Source: an uncultured Eggerthellaceae bacterium
GTDB lineage: Bacteria; Actinomycetota; Coriobacteriia; Coriobacteriales; Eggerthellaceae
DNA: 6,729 nucleotides
Assembly: GCA_948829205.1 (NCBI GenBank)
Contig: CAQLOA010000080.1
Coordinates: 1-6,729, forward strand
Reading direction: 5' to 3'
Below the pieces are notes generated by a model, which worked only from the letters and a program-made list of their open reading frames with translations, ran no database searches and had not been told where the DNA came from. Position 1 is the stretch's first letter, and every line of letters begins with the position of its first letter. Positions 1-5,151 of the stretch are shown in pieces. The translations under genes and the position numbers were made by a program.

Positions 1-907
1 CGAAGGAGAAGTTCACGTTGTTGGCCAGGCGGCTCTCCCAGCTGCCGTTCAGCTTGCTGTGGGGAATCTCTTCCAGGATGCGCTTGATGGCGTGGTCGCG
101 AAGCGCCAGCTGGCGGTCGTATTCCGCGTCGCGCTCTTCCCAGGCCAGCTCGGCGGCCTTCGCGTAGCCCACGATTCCGGCCACGTTCTCGGTTGCAGCG
201 CGACGGCCACGCTCCTGCTGGCCGCCGTCTATCAGGTTGTCCACCTTGGTTCCGCGGCGGATGTACAGCAGGCCGACGCCCTTGGGGCCGCCCAGTTTGT
301 GGGCCGAGGACGACAGCATGTCCACGCCCAGCCCGTCGACGTCGATGGGCAGATGCCCGAACGCCTGCACGGCGTCGGTGTGGAACCTCACGCCGTGTTC
401 GTGGGCGATCTTGGACAGCTCGGCGATGGGCTCGATGGTGCCTATCTCGTTGTTTGCCATCATGATGGACGCCAGGATGGTGTCGTCGCGGATGGCGGCC
501 TCGAAGTCGGCGGGGTTCACGAGCCCTTCGGAGTCGACCGGGAGGTACGTCACCTCGAAGCCGTCGCGCTCGAGGGCCTGGCATGCATGCAGCACTGCGT
601 GGTGCTCGATGGCGCTGGTGATGATGTGGGTGCCTTTGTCCTTGTTGGCATGCGCAAAGCCCTTCAACGCCCAGTTGTCGGCCTCGGTGCCGCTGGAGGT
701 GAAGAACACCTCGCTCGACTTGGCACCGATGAGGTCGGCGAGCGTCTGGCGGGCGTCGGCAACGGCGGTCTCGGCGGTGTGCCCGATGGGGTACAGCGAC
801 GACGGGTTGCCGAATTCGGTGGTAAGATAGGGCATCATCGCATCGAGCGCTTCCTTGCGAAGCGGAGTGGTGGATGCGTTGTCCAAATAGATCAGCTTGT
901 CGGTCAC
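1..907 (-). CDS. nifS: Cysteine desulfurase, NifS/IscS family (C-terminus beyond window)
   Basis: This PLP enzyme takes sulfur from L-cysteine as a persulfide for Fe-S cluster assembly and tRNA thiolation in the cytoplasm. The reverse strand reads 302 codons without a stop. The protein begins MTDKLIYLDNASTTP, the typical class V aminotransferase start. Visible family features are SSGTEADN (71-78), the EHH histidine (about 102-103), HTDAVQ with the PLP-contacting Asp178 and Gln181, and SSAHKLGGPKG with the Schiff-base Lys204. The catalytic Cys loop, expected near residue 325, lies past the window edge. The GTG start is chosen because the conserved N-terminus begins right there and AGGGAAG lies just upstream. 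The gene is divergent from an Rrf2 regulator and has a strong promoter overlapped by a palindrome, which suggests Fe-S or cysteine-responsive control. NifS and IscS cannot be told apart from this fragment. The family call is very secure. Confidence 0.96.
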   Translation of the reverse strand, partial: MTDKLIYLDNASTTPLRKEALDAMMPYLTTEFGNPSSLYPIGHTAETAVADARQTLADLIGAKSSEVFFTSSGTEADNWALKGFAHANKDKGTHIITSAIEHHAVLHACQALERDGFEVTYLPVDSEGLVNPADFEAAIRDDTILASIMMANNEIGTIEPIAELSKIAHEHGVRFHTDAVQAFGHLPIDVDGLGVDMLSSSAHKLGGPKGVGLLYIRRGTKVDNLIDGGQQERGRRAATENVAGIVGYAKAAELAWEERDAEYDRQLALRDHAIKRILEEIPHSKLNGSWESRLANNVNFSF

Positions 908-939
908 TTTCTTCCCTGCTTTCCGTGGAGACTTGTTCT

Positions 940-962
940 AAGTCTAGTGTTTTACTAGACTT
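940..962. promoter_or_regulatory. Palindromic operator candidate over the desulfurase start site
   Basis: The arms AAGTCTAGT (940-948) and ACTAGACTT (954-962) are perfect 9-bp inverted repeats around a 5-bp centre. The site overlaps the last bases of the -10 and the predicted transcription start of the minus-strand desulfurase gene, so a bound protein would block RNA polymerase. The divergent Rrf2-family regulator is the obvious candidate ligand (inference). The half-site order AGT...ACT is opposite to the GACT...AGTC centre of E. coli type 1 IscR sites, so it is not a standard IscR box. Confidence 0.6.
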
Positions 963-989
963 TATATACTGACCGATGTACATTGTCAA
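961..989 (-). promoter_or_regulatory. Sigma-70-type promoter of the cysteine desulfurase gene
   Basis: On the minus strand a perfect TTGACA -35 (989-984) is followed by 17 bp and TATAAA (966-961). The expected start is near 954-955, giving a leader of about 47 nt before the GTG at 907. The match is close to consensus in both hexamers and spacing. Its -10 end overlaps the palindrome at 940-962. Confidence 0.75.
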
Positions 990-1029
990 ACATATCCTGC
1001 AAACATTTTCCGACGTAGGAATATCGTTT

Positions 1030-1043
1030 CCCAACCGATTGGG
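1030..1043. promoter_or_regulatory. Small inverted repeat upstream of the Rrf2 gene
   Basis: CCCAA (1030-1034) and TTGGG (1039-1043) form a 5-bp inverted repeat around CCGA, 27 bp before the Rrf2 ATG. It could be a second regulatory site for autocontrol or a weak leader hairpin. No convincing -35/-10 pair for the Rrf2 gene was found in 963-1070, so its relation to that promoter is unknown. Confidence 0.25.
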
Positions 1044-1070
1044 GTTAGACGTGACGAAGGCTTTCCGCCT

Positions 1071-1487
1071 ATGAAGATATCGACGAAGACGCGCTACGGG
1101 ATGCGCTTCATGATCGACCTGGCCGAGAGGTACGGCGAAGGCTGCGTGCCCGTGAAGGACGTGGCCGAGCGGCAGGGCATTTCGAAGAAGTACCTTGAAC
1201 AGGTGGTCGCGCCGCTCAGCGCGGCGGGGCTGCTGCAGATAACGCGCGGACGGGGCGGCGGGTTCCAACTTTCGCGAGCCCCCGAGGACATAACGCTTGC
1301 AGACGTGGTGTCGGCCAGCGAGGACGGGCTTGAACTGCTGAACTGCCTGGGGTGCCTTACCGTGTGCGAACGCGAGGCCGGGTGCGTTTCGCGCGAGGTG
1401 TGGGGCGGCATGCAGGACGCCGTGGTGGGCTACCTGCAGAACCGCAGCCTAGCCGACGTGCTGGAGGCTATCTCGGGGGAAGAGTAG
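1071..1487 (+). CDS. Rrf2/IscR-family transcriptional regulator with cysteine cluster
   Basis: This is a cytoplasmic winged-helix regulator of 138 residues, normal for the Rrf2 family. It starts MKISTKTRYGMRFMIDLA, the family's opening helix. The recognition-helix region is about 27-47 (VKDVAERQGISKKYLEQVV), followed by the wing TRGRGGGFQLSR (58-69). Cysteines 92, 95, 99 and 105 sit where IscR carries its three Fe-S ligands (92, 98, 104), so this protein may hold a cluster. The four-Cys spacing differs from IscR, and Cys25 is an additional one. The ATG at 1071 has a modest AAGG about 10 nt upstream. Divergent placement next to a cysteine desulfurase argues for control of sulfur transfer or Fe-S assembly. 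An exact IscR, CymR or NsrR identity cannot be assigned. Confidence 0.92.
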   Translation: MKISTKTRYGMRFMIDLAERYGEGCVPVKDVAERQGISKKYLEQVVAPLSAAGLLQITRGRGGGFQLSRAPEDITLADVVSASEDGLELLNCLGCLTVCEREAGCVSREVWGGMQDAVVGYLQNRSLADVLEAISGEE

Positions 1488-1502
1488 CCGCTATTCGGGT
1501 TC

Positions 1503-1531
1503 GAGCCGCTTTCCCTCGCGGAATGCGGCTC
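1503..1531 (+). terminator. GC-rich hairpin downstream of the Rrf2 gene
   Basis: GAGCCGC (1503-1509) pairs with GCGGCTC (1525-1531). After a T-T mismatch, TTCC (1511-1514) pairs with GGAA (1520-1523) around a CTCGC loop. The hairpin lies 15 bp after the Rrf2 stop codon, the right place for a terminator. There is no T-run after it, so intrinsic termination is uncertain and it could be only an mRNA 3'-end structure. Confidence 0.45.
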
Positions 1532-1599
1532 CATGTCCATTAGATGCATCTTCAGCCAGTTCTGCTTCCATCGAGTCGCTTGTCGTTCGATGCGTACCT

Positions 1600-1628
1600 T
1601 TGACACGTGGGCTTGCTGATTCTATGTT
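1600..1628 (+). promoter_or_regulatory. Predicted hipBA promoter
   Basis: A perfect TTGACA (1600-1605), a 17-bp spacer and TATGTT (1623-1628) form the best plus-strand promoter before hipB. The start would fall near 1635, leaving a leader of about 130 nt. The -10 coincides with the first bases of the first 21-bp repeat, as expected of an autoregulated TA promoter. Confidence 0.55.
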
Positions 1629-1643
1629 GCATTTCTGCCACAT
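1623..1643 (+). repeat. Operator-like repeat copy 1 upstream of hipB
   Basis: The pattern TATGTTGC-N6-GCCACAT reads on the plus strand. It overlaps the predicted -10 and start site. Copies 2 and 3 carry related sequence in the opposite orientation, which suggests binding sites for the HipB repressor (inference). Confidence 0.5.
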
Positions 1644-1649
1644 TATGAA

Positions 1650-1670
1650 AAGTTGTAGTATTGCAACAAT
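1650..1670 (-). repeat. Operator-like repeat copy 2 upstream of hipB
   Basis: This copy reads on the minus strand and matches copy 3 at 16 of 21 positions. It shares a 14-bp core on the plus strand, GTAGTATYGCAACA (1655-1668), that differs at one position. It lies exactly 26 bp from copy 3, inside the predicted hipBA leader. Confidence 0.5.
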
Positions 1671-1675
1671 CTGTT

Positions 1676-1696
1676 ATGTGGTAGTATCGCAACATA
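1676..1696 (-). repeat. Operator-like repeat copy 3 upstream of hipB
   Basis: On the minus strand it reads TATGTTGC-N6-ACCACAT, which matches copy 1 at both ends and so forms a wide inverted pair with it. It also shares the GTAGTATYGCAACA core with copy 2. It ends about 70 bp before the hipB ATG. Confidence 0.5.
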
Positions 1697-1767
1697 TTCC
1701 AGAGCGAATCCCAAGACATCGGCCGCCAACAAGCTACACACATTCAAAGAGATAGCGAGAAGGGCGA

Positions 1768-2196
1768 ATGGAAACAACGATCTCGCGCCAAATCGGCCAA
1801 GCCATCCGAAAGCGCCGCAAAGAGTTCGGCCTAACGCAGAGCGAGCTCGCGGAAAAGGCCCACGTCGACCGCTCTTTCGTCATCCGCATAGAATCAGGCA
1901 AGTCGAAATCCCTTTATCCGGAAAAGCTCCTTCAGGTCCTCCATGCTCTTGATCTCAAGATGGTCATAGAGCCAAAGGAACAGCCGCTTCCGCCAGAAGA
2001 CGAACATAAGACTCCCGAAAAGAAGAGCGGACGAACAATCGCTGCAGGCAAAGGCGCTGAAAAGAAGCAAGCCGCCATTCAGGGAGCCAAAGCTGCTGGC
2101 GGCGAGTGTCTGCCGCATGCTCATCATGCGGGGAAAGTCAGAGGCATAGACGAAAGCCTTTTGTCCCCAAGTCGCACGAACAAGAAGCGCAAGTAA
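1768..2196 (+). CDS. hipB: HipB-type antitoxin, XRE helix-turn-helix, with long basic tail
   Basis: This is the DNA-binding antitoxin and autorepressor partner of the HipA kinase encoded next door. Residues 8-64 form a compact XRE/HTH domain (IGQAIRKRRKEFGLTQSELA, then VDRSFVIRIESGK, then a helix LLQVLHALDL), typical of HipB. GAGAAGGG lies just before the ATG at 1768 and supports this start. The gene is 54 bp upstream of hipA on the same strand and should be co-transcribed. Three operator-like repeats lie upstream. The oddity is residues 70-142: a Lys/Ala/Pro-rich, probably disordered tail (EKKSGRTIAAGKGAEKKQAA) ending NKKRK. HipB proteins are usually about 70-100 residues, so this tail is an extension of unknown role. 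It may bind DNA nonspecifically, contact HipA, or be a protease target. Confidence 0.88.
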   Translation: METTISRQIGQAIRKRRKEFGLTQSELAEKAHVDRSFVIRIESGKSKSLYPEKLLQVLHALDLKMVIEPKEQPLPPEDEHKTPEKKSGRTIAAGKGAEKKQAAIQGAKAAGGECLPHAHHAGKVRGIDESLLSPSRTNKKRK

Positions 2197-2250
2197 TCCC
2201 AAAGGTATAAAACCGCATCATGTAAGCCTCATTCGAGGAAGTGAGCGCCA

Positions 2251-3507
2251 GTGAATACCAGCACGGAAGAACTACTCGTGTTCGTCAAGGGCAGCCAAGT
2301 CGGCACCTTGACGAAGCACAAAGGCAGCTTGGCGGTGTCGTTCGCCTACGACGACGAATACGCAGGGATTCCGCTATCGCTTTCCCTGCCCGTGAGCAAT
2401 CGCATCTATCAAGGAGGAAGGGTAAAGGATTATCTCGACGGCCTCTTGCCCGACAGCGTGTATGTGAGGGAATCGATAGGAAGGCGATACGGAATACCCC
2501 AACAGGACAGCTTTGACCTACTTAAGCATGTAGGGCTCGACTGCCCAGGCGCGGTTCAGTTCTGCTCGCCCGAAAACGTCGAGCTGCTCTTGAGCAGAGA
2601 ATCAGTCTATCAGCCCATGACCGACGAAGACATCGAGGCCGACTTGGCGAGAATATCCGGCCCAGGCGAGCCGTCATGGCAGACGAGCGGAGAGCATTGG
2701 TCTCTTGGGGGCCAGCAGGCAAAGCTTTCTCTGGCGCGCCTTGAAGGCAAATGGTATCGGTGCGAAGGCGCCGCAGCTACAACCCATATTCTCAAGCCGG
2801 GAGTGAAAGAGCTTCGGCACCAGTCACTTAACGAATGCTTCTGTCTTGCGCTGGCGTCGAAGTGCGGCATAGATGCGGCCGAGGCCTCGTTCGAAGAATT
2901 CGGAAGCCGTTCCGCGATATCCGTCCGAAGGTTCGACCGAACAATAGAGGGAACGAACGTGGTCCGTTCGCATCAGGAGGACCTTTGTCAGGCGCTTGGC
3001 ATAAGCCCTGCGCTGAAGTATTCGGCCCTGTTCGGACCATCCGCCAAAGACATCCTTGCCTTGCTGGGAAAGCACGCGAACAGCGAAAGCAACAGGATCG
3101 TGTTTACCGCGCAGCTTTTCTACAACTACCTTGTGGGAGCGCCGGACGCCCACGCGAAGAACTATTCGCTGCTCATCACCGAAGACGGCCCCTACGTCTC
3201 GCCCCTCTACGACTGCGCTTCGGCGTACCCCTACGAGCTGGAGGGCCAGGAATGGCGCGCCGCAATGCGGATAGGAGATACTGACGCATTCGGGGAGTTG
3301 AAGGCTGAGGACGTGATCGAATATTCCAAAGAGGCGAAGCTTCCGGCGGAATTGTGCATGACGCTTCTTCGCAACATAGCTGAGGCCATCCTGGAGAACT
3401 GCGACGACGTCTTCACGCAAGTCGATAGGAGTGAACGCGGCAGGGAGCTAAAGAAGAGAATGCTGCCACGGCTGAAAGAGTATGCGGAAAAGGCTTTACG
3501 CCTTTGA
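2251..3507 (+). CDS. hipA: HipA-type serine/threonine kinase toxin
   Basis: HipA is a cytoplasmic PI3/4-like-fold Ser/Thr kinase. The E. coli protein phosphorylates glutamyl-tRNA synthetase, stops growth and promotes persistence. This copy has 418 residues, near the usual length of about 440. The N-terminal domain (about 5-110) includes LSLPVSNRIYQGGRVKDYLD. The glycine-rich loop is WSLGGQQAKLSL (150-161), with Ser151 where E. coli has the autophosphorylated Ser150. THILKPG supplies the ATP lysine (Lys182), HQEDLCQALG (241-250) is a family signature, PDAHAKNYS (298-306) carries catalytic Asp299, and LYDCASAYP (319-327) carries metal-binding Asp321. All key residues are present, so the kinase looks active. 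The GTG start at 2251 is supported by GAGGAA (2235-2240) and by the family N-terminus; no better in-frame start was found. The substrate in this host is unknown. Confidence 0.93.
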   Translation: MNTSTEELLVFVKGSQVGTLTKHKGSLAVSFAYDDEYAGIPLSLSLPVSNRIYQGGRVKDYLDGLLPDSVYVRESIGRRYGIPQQDSFDLLKHVGLDCPGAVQFCSPENVELLLSRESVYQPMTDEDIEADLARISGPGEPSWQTSGEHWSLGGQQAKLSLARLEGKWYRCEGAAATTHILKPGVKELRHQSLNECFCLALASKCGIDAAEASFEEFGSRSAISVRRFDRTIEGTNVVRSHQEDLCQALGISPALKYSALFGPSAKDILALLGKHANSESNRIVFTAQLFYNYLVGAPDAHAKNYSLLITEDGPYVSPLYDCASAYPYELEGQEWRAAMRIGDTDAFGELKAEDVIEYSKEAKLPAELCMTLLRNIAEAILENCDDVFTQVDRSERGRELKKRMLPRLKEYAEKALRL

Positions 3508-3522
3508 CGTAGGGCGAAGCCT
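3488..3522 (-). terminator. Terminator-like hairpin between convergent hipA and brnA
   Basis: AGGCTT (3491-3496) plus CGCC (3499-3502) pair with GGCG (3513-3516) plus AAGCCT (3517-3522), with a 2-nt bulge and a 10-nt loop. Read on the minus strand, the stem runs straight into TTTT, the layout of an intrinsic terminator for brnTA. On the plus strand no T-run follows. The structure spans the last codons of hipA and the brnA stop codon. Confidence 0.5.
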
Positions 3523-3724
3523 ATGCGAACTCCAGATGCTTCTGCTCGTTCGCGCACTGCGTGAGAAAAAGGTTGATCAGCCGCTGGTACGGCAGCCCCG
3601 TGCGGTCGGCTTCGCGCTTGAAGTAGTCCACCACGTAGGTATCGAGGTTAAGCGTGACAGGACGGCGCAGCTTGTCGACGTAGGGATTCGGCCTTGCGTT
3701 GGAGAAATCGTATTCAGCCTTCAT
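3521..3724 (-). CDS. brnA: BrnA-type ribbon-helix-helix antitoxin
   Basis: This 67-residue protein is the predicted antitoxin that binds BrnT and represses the operon. The strand RRPVTLNLD (20-28) is the DNA-contacting beta segment of ribbon-helix-helix (CopG/DUF4415) proteins. It is followed by two helices, YVVDYFKREADRTG (30-43) and PYQRLINLFLTQC (45-57). The start overlaps the end of brnT by 11 bp, the usual toxin-first BrnT-BrnA order with translational coupling. A strong GGAGG (3736-3732) lies 7 nt before the ATG. The gene ends 13 bp from the convergent hipA stop. The pairing with brnT and the RHH pattern make the antitoxin role likely. Family naming (BrnA versus a general CopG antitoxin) rests on the partner. 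Confidence 0.85.
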   Translation of the reverse strand: MKAEYDFSNARPNPYVDKLRRPVTLNLDTYVVDYFKREADRTGLPYQRLINLFLTQCANEQKHLEFA

Positions 3725-4022
3725 TGCGCAACCTCCAGTAGTTGTTCTCTTCGCCCTTGGTGGCCCTTCGCGCGGAGATGATCCTTATCAGCTCGTTCGT
3801 TTCGCGATAGCAATGGCACACGATAAGCACGCGTGCGGCGGCGCTGACGCCAAGGATGATGAACCGGTCCTCGTCGTAAGAACGGGCCTCGTCGTCGATT
3901 AGAAGCGCGTGCGGGTCGTAGAAAACCGTCGATGCCTCGCTGAAGGAAACGCCGTGCTTCCTCTCGTTCGCCTCGGCCTTTTCGTCGTCCCATTCGAACG
4001 TTATGAATGCATATAAGTACAT
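3714..4022 (-). CDS. brnT: BrnT-type ribonuclease toxin
   Basis: BrnT toxins are small RelE-like ribonucleases that arrest translation and are neutralised by BrnA. This copy has 102 residues and carries the family marks in order: FEWDDEKAEANERKHGVSF (9-27), the DPHAL segment (36-40), SYDEDRFIILG (48-58), and RIISARRATKGEENNY (80-95). The same frame stays open upstream to about 4250, but that extension has no BrnT resemblance. The ATG at 4022 is the only ATG/GTG/TTG start close to the conserved FEWD motif, so the longer reading is rejected. There is no Shine-Dalgarno before it, and the predicted transcript begins at the ATG itself. The gene overlaps brnA by 11 bp. Confidence 0.9.
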   Translation of the reverse strand: MYLYAFITFEWDDEKAEANERKHGVSFSEASTVFYDPHALLIDDEARSYDEDRFIILGVSAAARVLIVCHCYRETNELIRIISARRATKGEENNYWRLRNEG

Positions 4023-4038
4023 ATTTATATTATATGTA
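4018..4038. promoter_or_regulatory. Inverted repeat over the brnTA -10 and start codon
   Basis: TACATAT (4018-4024) and ATATGTA (4032-4038) are perfect 7-bp arms around a 7-bp centre. The site covers the -10 and the start codon of brnT, a suitable place for BrnA or BrnA-BrnT binding (inference). The surrounding DNA is very AT-rich, so some self-complementarity is expected by chance. Confidence 0.45.
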
Positions 4039-4057
4039 TCTGTATTGCTATAATCAA
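4029..4057 (-). promoter_or_regulatory. brnTA promoter, predicted leaderless
   Basis: On the minus strand TTGATT (4057-4052), a 17-bp spacer and a perfect TATAAT (4034-4029) form a strong promoter. Only 6 bp separate the -10 from the brnT ATG (4022-4020), so the transcript should start at or next to the A of the ATG. No ribosome-binding site is present, which fits leaderless translation. Confidence 0.7.
4046..4054 (+). promoter_or_regulatory. Extended -10 promoter for the cupin transcript
   Basis: TGCTATAAT (4046-4054) is a perfect extended -10 element on the plus strand. The -35 region is poor (TATATT), which an extended -10 can tolerate. The start would be near 4061, about 50-60 nt before the candidate start codons. 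It overlaps the -35 of the brnTA promoter, so the two promoters probably compete. Confidence 0.5.
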
Positions 4058-4109
4058 TATCATATCTATATTCTATGGCATTCAAGATCGCAAAAGGGAG
4101 GTTGCAGGA

Positions 4110-4238
4110 ATGAGAATCAGAGATGCAGCTCTCGAGAAGAGCCTGGCTGAAGACAAGAAGAGGCTTGAACAACGAGTCCGGCAAATACGCGAACCTGATA
4201 GTGCAGGACGCCACAGGTGCCCCGACGATGCCGCCTGA
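4110..4238 (+). CDS. Possible 42-residue small protein or leader peptide
   Basis: The ATG at 4110 has the best Shine-Dalgarno in this stretch: GGGAGG (4096-4101) at 8 nt. The reading frame gives a charged, helix-prone peptide starting MRIRDAALEKSLAEDKKRLE, with a TGA at 4236-4238. It overlaps the start of the cupin gene in another frame. No family is recognised. It may be a real small protein, a leader that couples translation to the cupin, or the start of an older gene cut off by rearrangement. Codon pattern and ribosome site favour translation, but the short length keeps confidence low. Confidence 0.35.
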   Translation: MRIRDAALEKSLAEDKKRLEQRVRQIREPDSAGRHRCPDDAA

Positions 4239-4617
4239 TTTCAAACCCATCTACGACGGGTTCGCCGAGCGCATCGCATGGATCGACGGCAACGTGGTTC
4301 CCGGCGCGTTCCAGATGAACACGGCGTGGTATTCCGCCGTGCCCGAGCGCGATCCCATCTTCGAGGAGCACGTGCACGACGACTGCAGCGAGCTGGTCGG
4401 CTTCCTAGGCTCCGACCCCGAAAACCCTGGCGACCTCGGCGGCGAGATAGAGTTCACCATCGACGGCGAGCCGCACCTGCTGACCCGGAGTTCCATCATC
4501 TTCCTGCCGCCGGGCGTGCCGCACAACCCCATGCGCATCCTTCGGGTGGACAGGCCCATCCTGCACTTATCGGTGGTTAATACCAACGTCTACGACGGCA
4601 GCAACACGTATAGATAG
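4123..4617 (+). CDS. Cupin-fold protein, function unknown
   Basis: This is a predicted small cytoplasmic beta-barrel protein. The metal-site motif EEHVHDDCSE (81-90) carries the HxH histidines 83 and 85 and Glu90. The second cupin motif, FLPPGVPHNPM (127-137), supplies His134. The region YANLIV (22-27) onward, with NVVPGAFQMNTAWY (57-70), looks conserved in style, whereas residues 1-14 look foreign. The true start may therefore be the TTG at 4165 (LNNESGKYANL), although AAGAAGAGG lies too close to it to be a normal ribosome site. ATG 4123 also lacks a good site; the strong GGGAGG at 4096 instead serves ATG 4110 in another frame. The gene is divergent from brnT and convergent with higA. It does not look like a TA component. 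Substrate and metal cannot be inferred. Confidence 0.8.
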   Translation: MQLSRRAWLKTRRGLNNESGKYANLIVQDATGAPTMPPDFKPIYDGFAERIAWIDGNVVPGAFQMNTAWYSAVPERDPIFEEHVHDDCSELVGFLGSDPENPGDLGGEIEFTIDGEPHLLTRSSIIFLPPGVPHNPMRILRVDRPILHLSVVNTNVYDGSNTYR

Positions 4618-4640
4618 CCATAGGCAAAAGCAAGCTTTTC

Positions 4641-4658
4641 GACCAGAAATTGCTGGTC
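4641..4658 (+). terminator. Hairpin downstream of the cupin gene
   Basis: GACCAG (4641-4646) and CTGGTC (4653-4658) are perfect 6-bp arms around AAATTG. Flanking CTTTTCG and CGAAAG can extend the stem with small bulges. It lies 24 bp after the cupin stop. There is no T-run, so it is a possible terminator or mRNA-stabilising structure only. Confidence 0.35.
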
Positions 4659-4783
4659 TCATCGAAAGACTTCCTGCTGGAGCGAAGTCGCCAAGGCAGG
4701 CTTGTTCCATCCGATATCCGCAGCAGGCCGTGGAGCTCGCCACCAGGAAGCGGACGACTACCTCGTTGCCCTCGCCGAGGCAG

Positions 4784-4807
4784 AAAAGGCGGAACCGTAA
4801 ATCGGTT
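4784..4807 (-). terminator. Weak terminator-like hairpin downstream of higA
   Basis: Read on the minus strand, AACCG (4807-4803) and CGGTT (4797-4793) form a 5-bp stem with an ATTTA loop. TTTT (4787-4784) follows after 5 nt. It lies 15 bp after the higA stop. The short stem and the gap before the T-run make it a weak candidate. Confidence 0.25.
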
Positions 4808-4822
4808 GCTCGGAATCAGCCG

Positions 4823-5140
4823 CTATGCGCTGGCTCGATGCTCGCTCCAGGGACGGATGCTGTCGAGCTCGTCGGCGAGCTCCCGTGCCGCCACCTCCGT
4901 ATCGTGCGCCACCTGCGCACGCATCCAGTAGCCGTCGGACAGCCCGAAGAACCGGCACAGGCGCAGATCGGTGTCCGCGGTGACGGCGCGCTTGCCCGCA
5001 ATGATCTGCCCGATGCGGCTGGCCGGCACTCCGATTTCCTTGGCGAGCCTGTACTGCGAGATTCCCATGGGCTCGAGGAATTCCTCCTTGAGCAGCTCGC
5101 CGGGGGTTACTGGCGCTATGTAGTATTCGTAACTTCCCAT
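4823..5140 (-). CDS. higA: HigA-type antitoxin, XRE helix-turn-helix
   Basis: HigA neutralises the HigB ribonuclease and represses the operon. The 105-residue protein opens with APVTPGELLKEEFLEPMGIS (9-28), the signature start of the HigA/VapI family. The HTH follows (SQYRLAKEIGVPASRIGQII, 28-47, then AGKRAVTADTDLRL), and the family helix FFGLSDGYWMRAQ is at 64-76. Length is normal. It is 11 bp downstream of higB in the usual toxin-first order. An AGGTGA ribosome site overlaps the higB stop, about 6 nt before this ATG, so translation is probably coupled. The higBA promoter carries a palindrome that HigA likely binds. Confidence 0.93.
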   Translation of the reverse strand: MGSYEYYIAPVTPGELLKEEFLEPMGISQYRLAKEIGVPASRIGQIIAGKRAVTADTDLRLCRFFGLSDGYWMRAQVAHDTEVAARELADELDSIRPWSEHRASA

Positions 5141-5151
5141 GTTCTCTCACC

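Larger units (their letters stand above)
4618..4822. other. Intergenic stretch between cupin and higA, possible gene debris
   Basis: No intact gene was found here. One plus-strand frame ends HQEADDYLVALAEAEKAEP (about 4742-4799, including the stop), which resembles a protein C-terminus, while an adjacent frame upstream reads LLVSSKDFLLERSR (about 4651-4692). This would fit a decayed, frameshifted small gene, but nothing is recognisable and chance is possible. The stretch also carries two hairpins at the convergence of the cupin and higA. Confidence 0.3.

Noticed and set aside
59..958. 299-codon open frame on the plus strand
   Set aside because: It lies antisense to the cysteine desulfurase, whose conserved motifs are unambiguous on the minus strand. 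Long antisense frames are common in GC-rich genes.
1552..1743. 63-codon minus-strand frame in the hipB upstream region
   Set aside because: It covers the predicted hipBA promoter and operator repeats, has a Cys/His/Met-rich odd composition and no recognisable domain.
1894..2202. 102-codon minus-strand frame opposite hipB with a hydrophobic segment
   Set aside because: It is antisense to hipB, with no ribosome site or recognisable domain. It is probably open only because of local composition.
2824..3420. 198-codon minus-strand frame inside hipA
   Set aside because: HipA shows all kinase motifs on the plus strand; the antisense product has no recognisable features.
4023..4250. Upstream extension of the BrnT reading frame
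   Set aside because: The extra 76 residues lie outside the BrnT family, cross the AT-rich promoter and run opposite the cupin start, so the ATG at 4022 is preferred.
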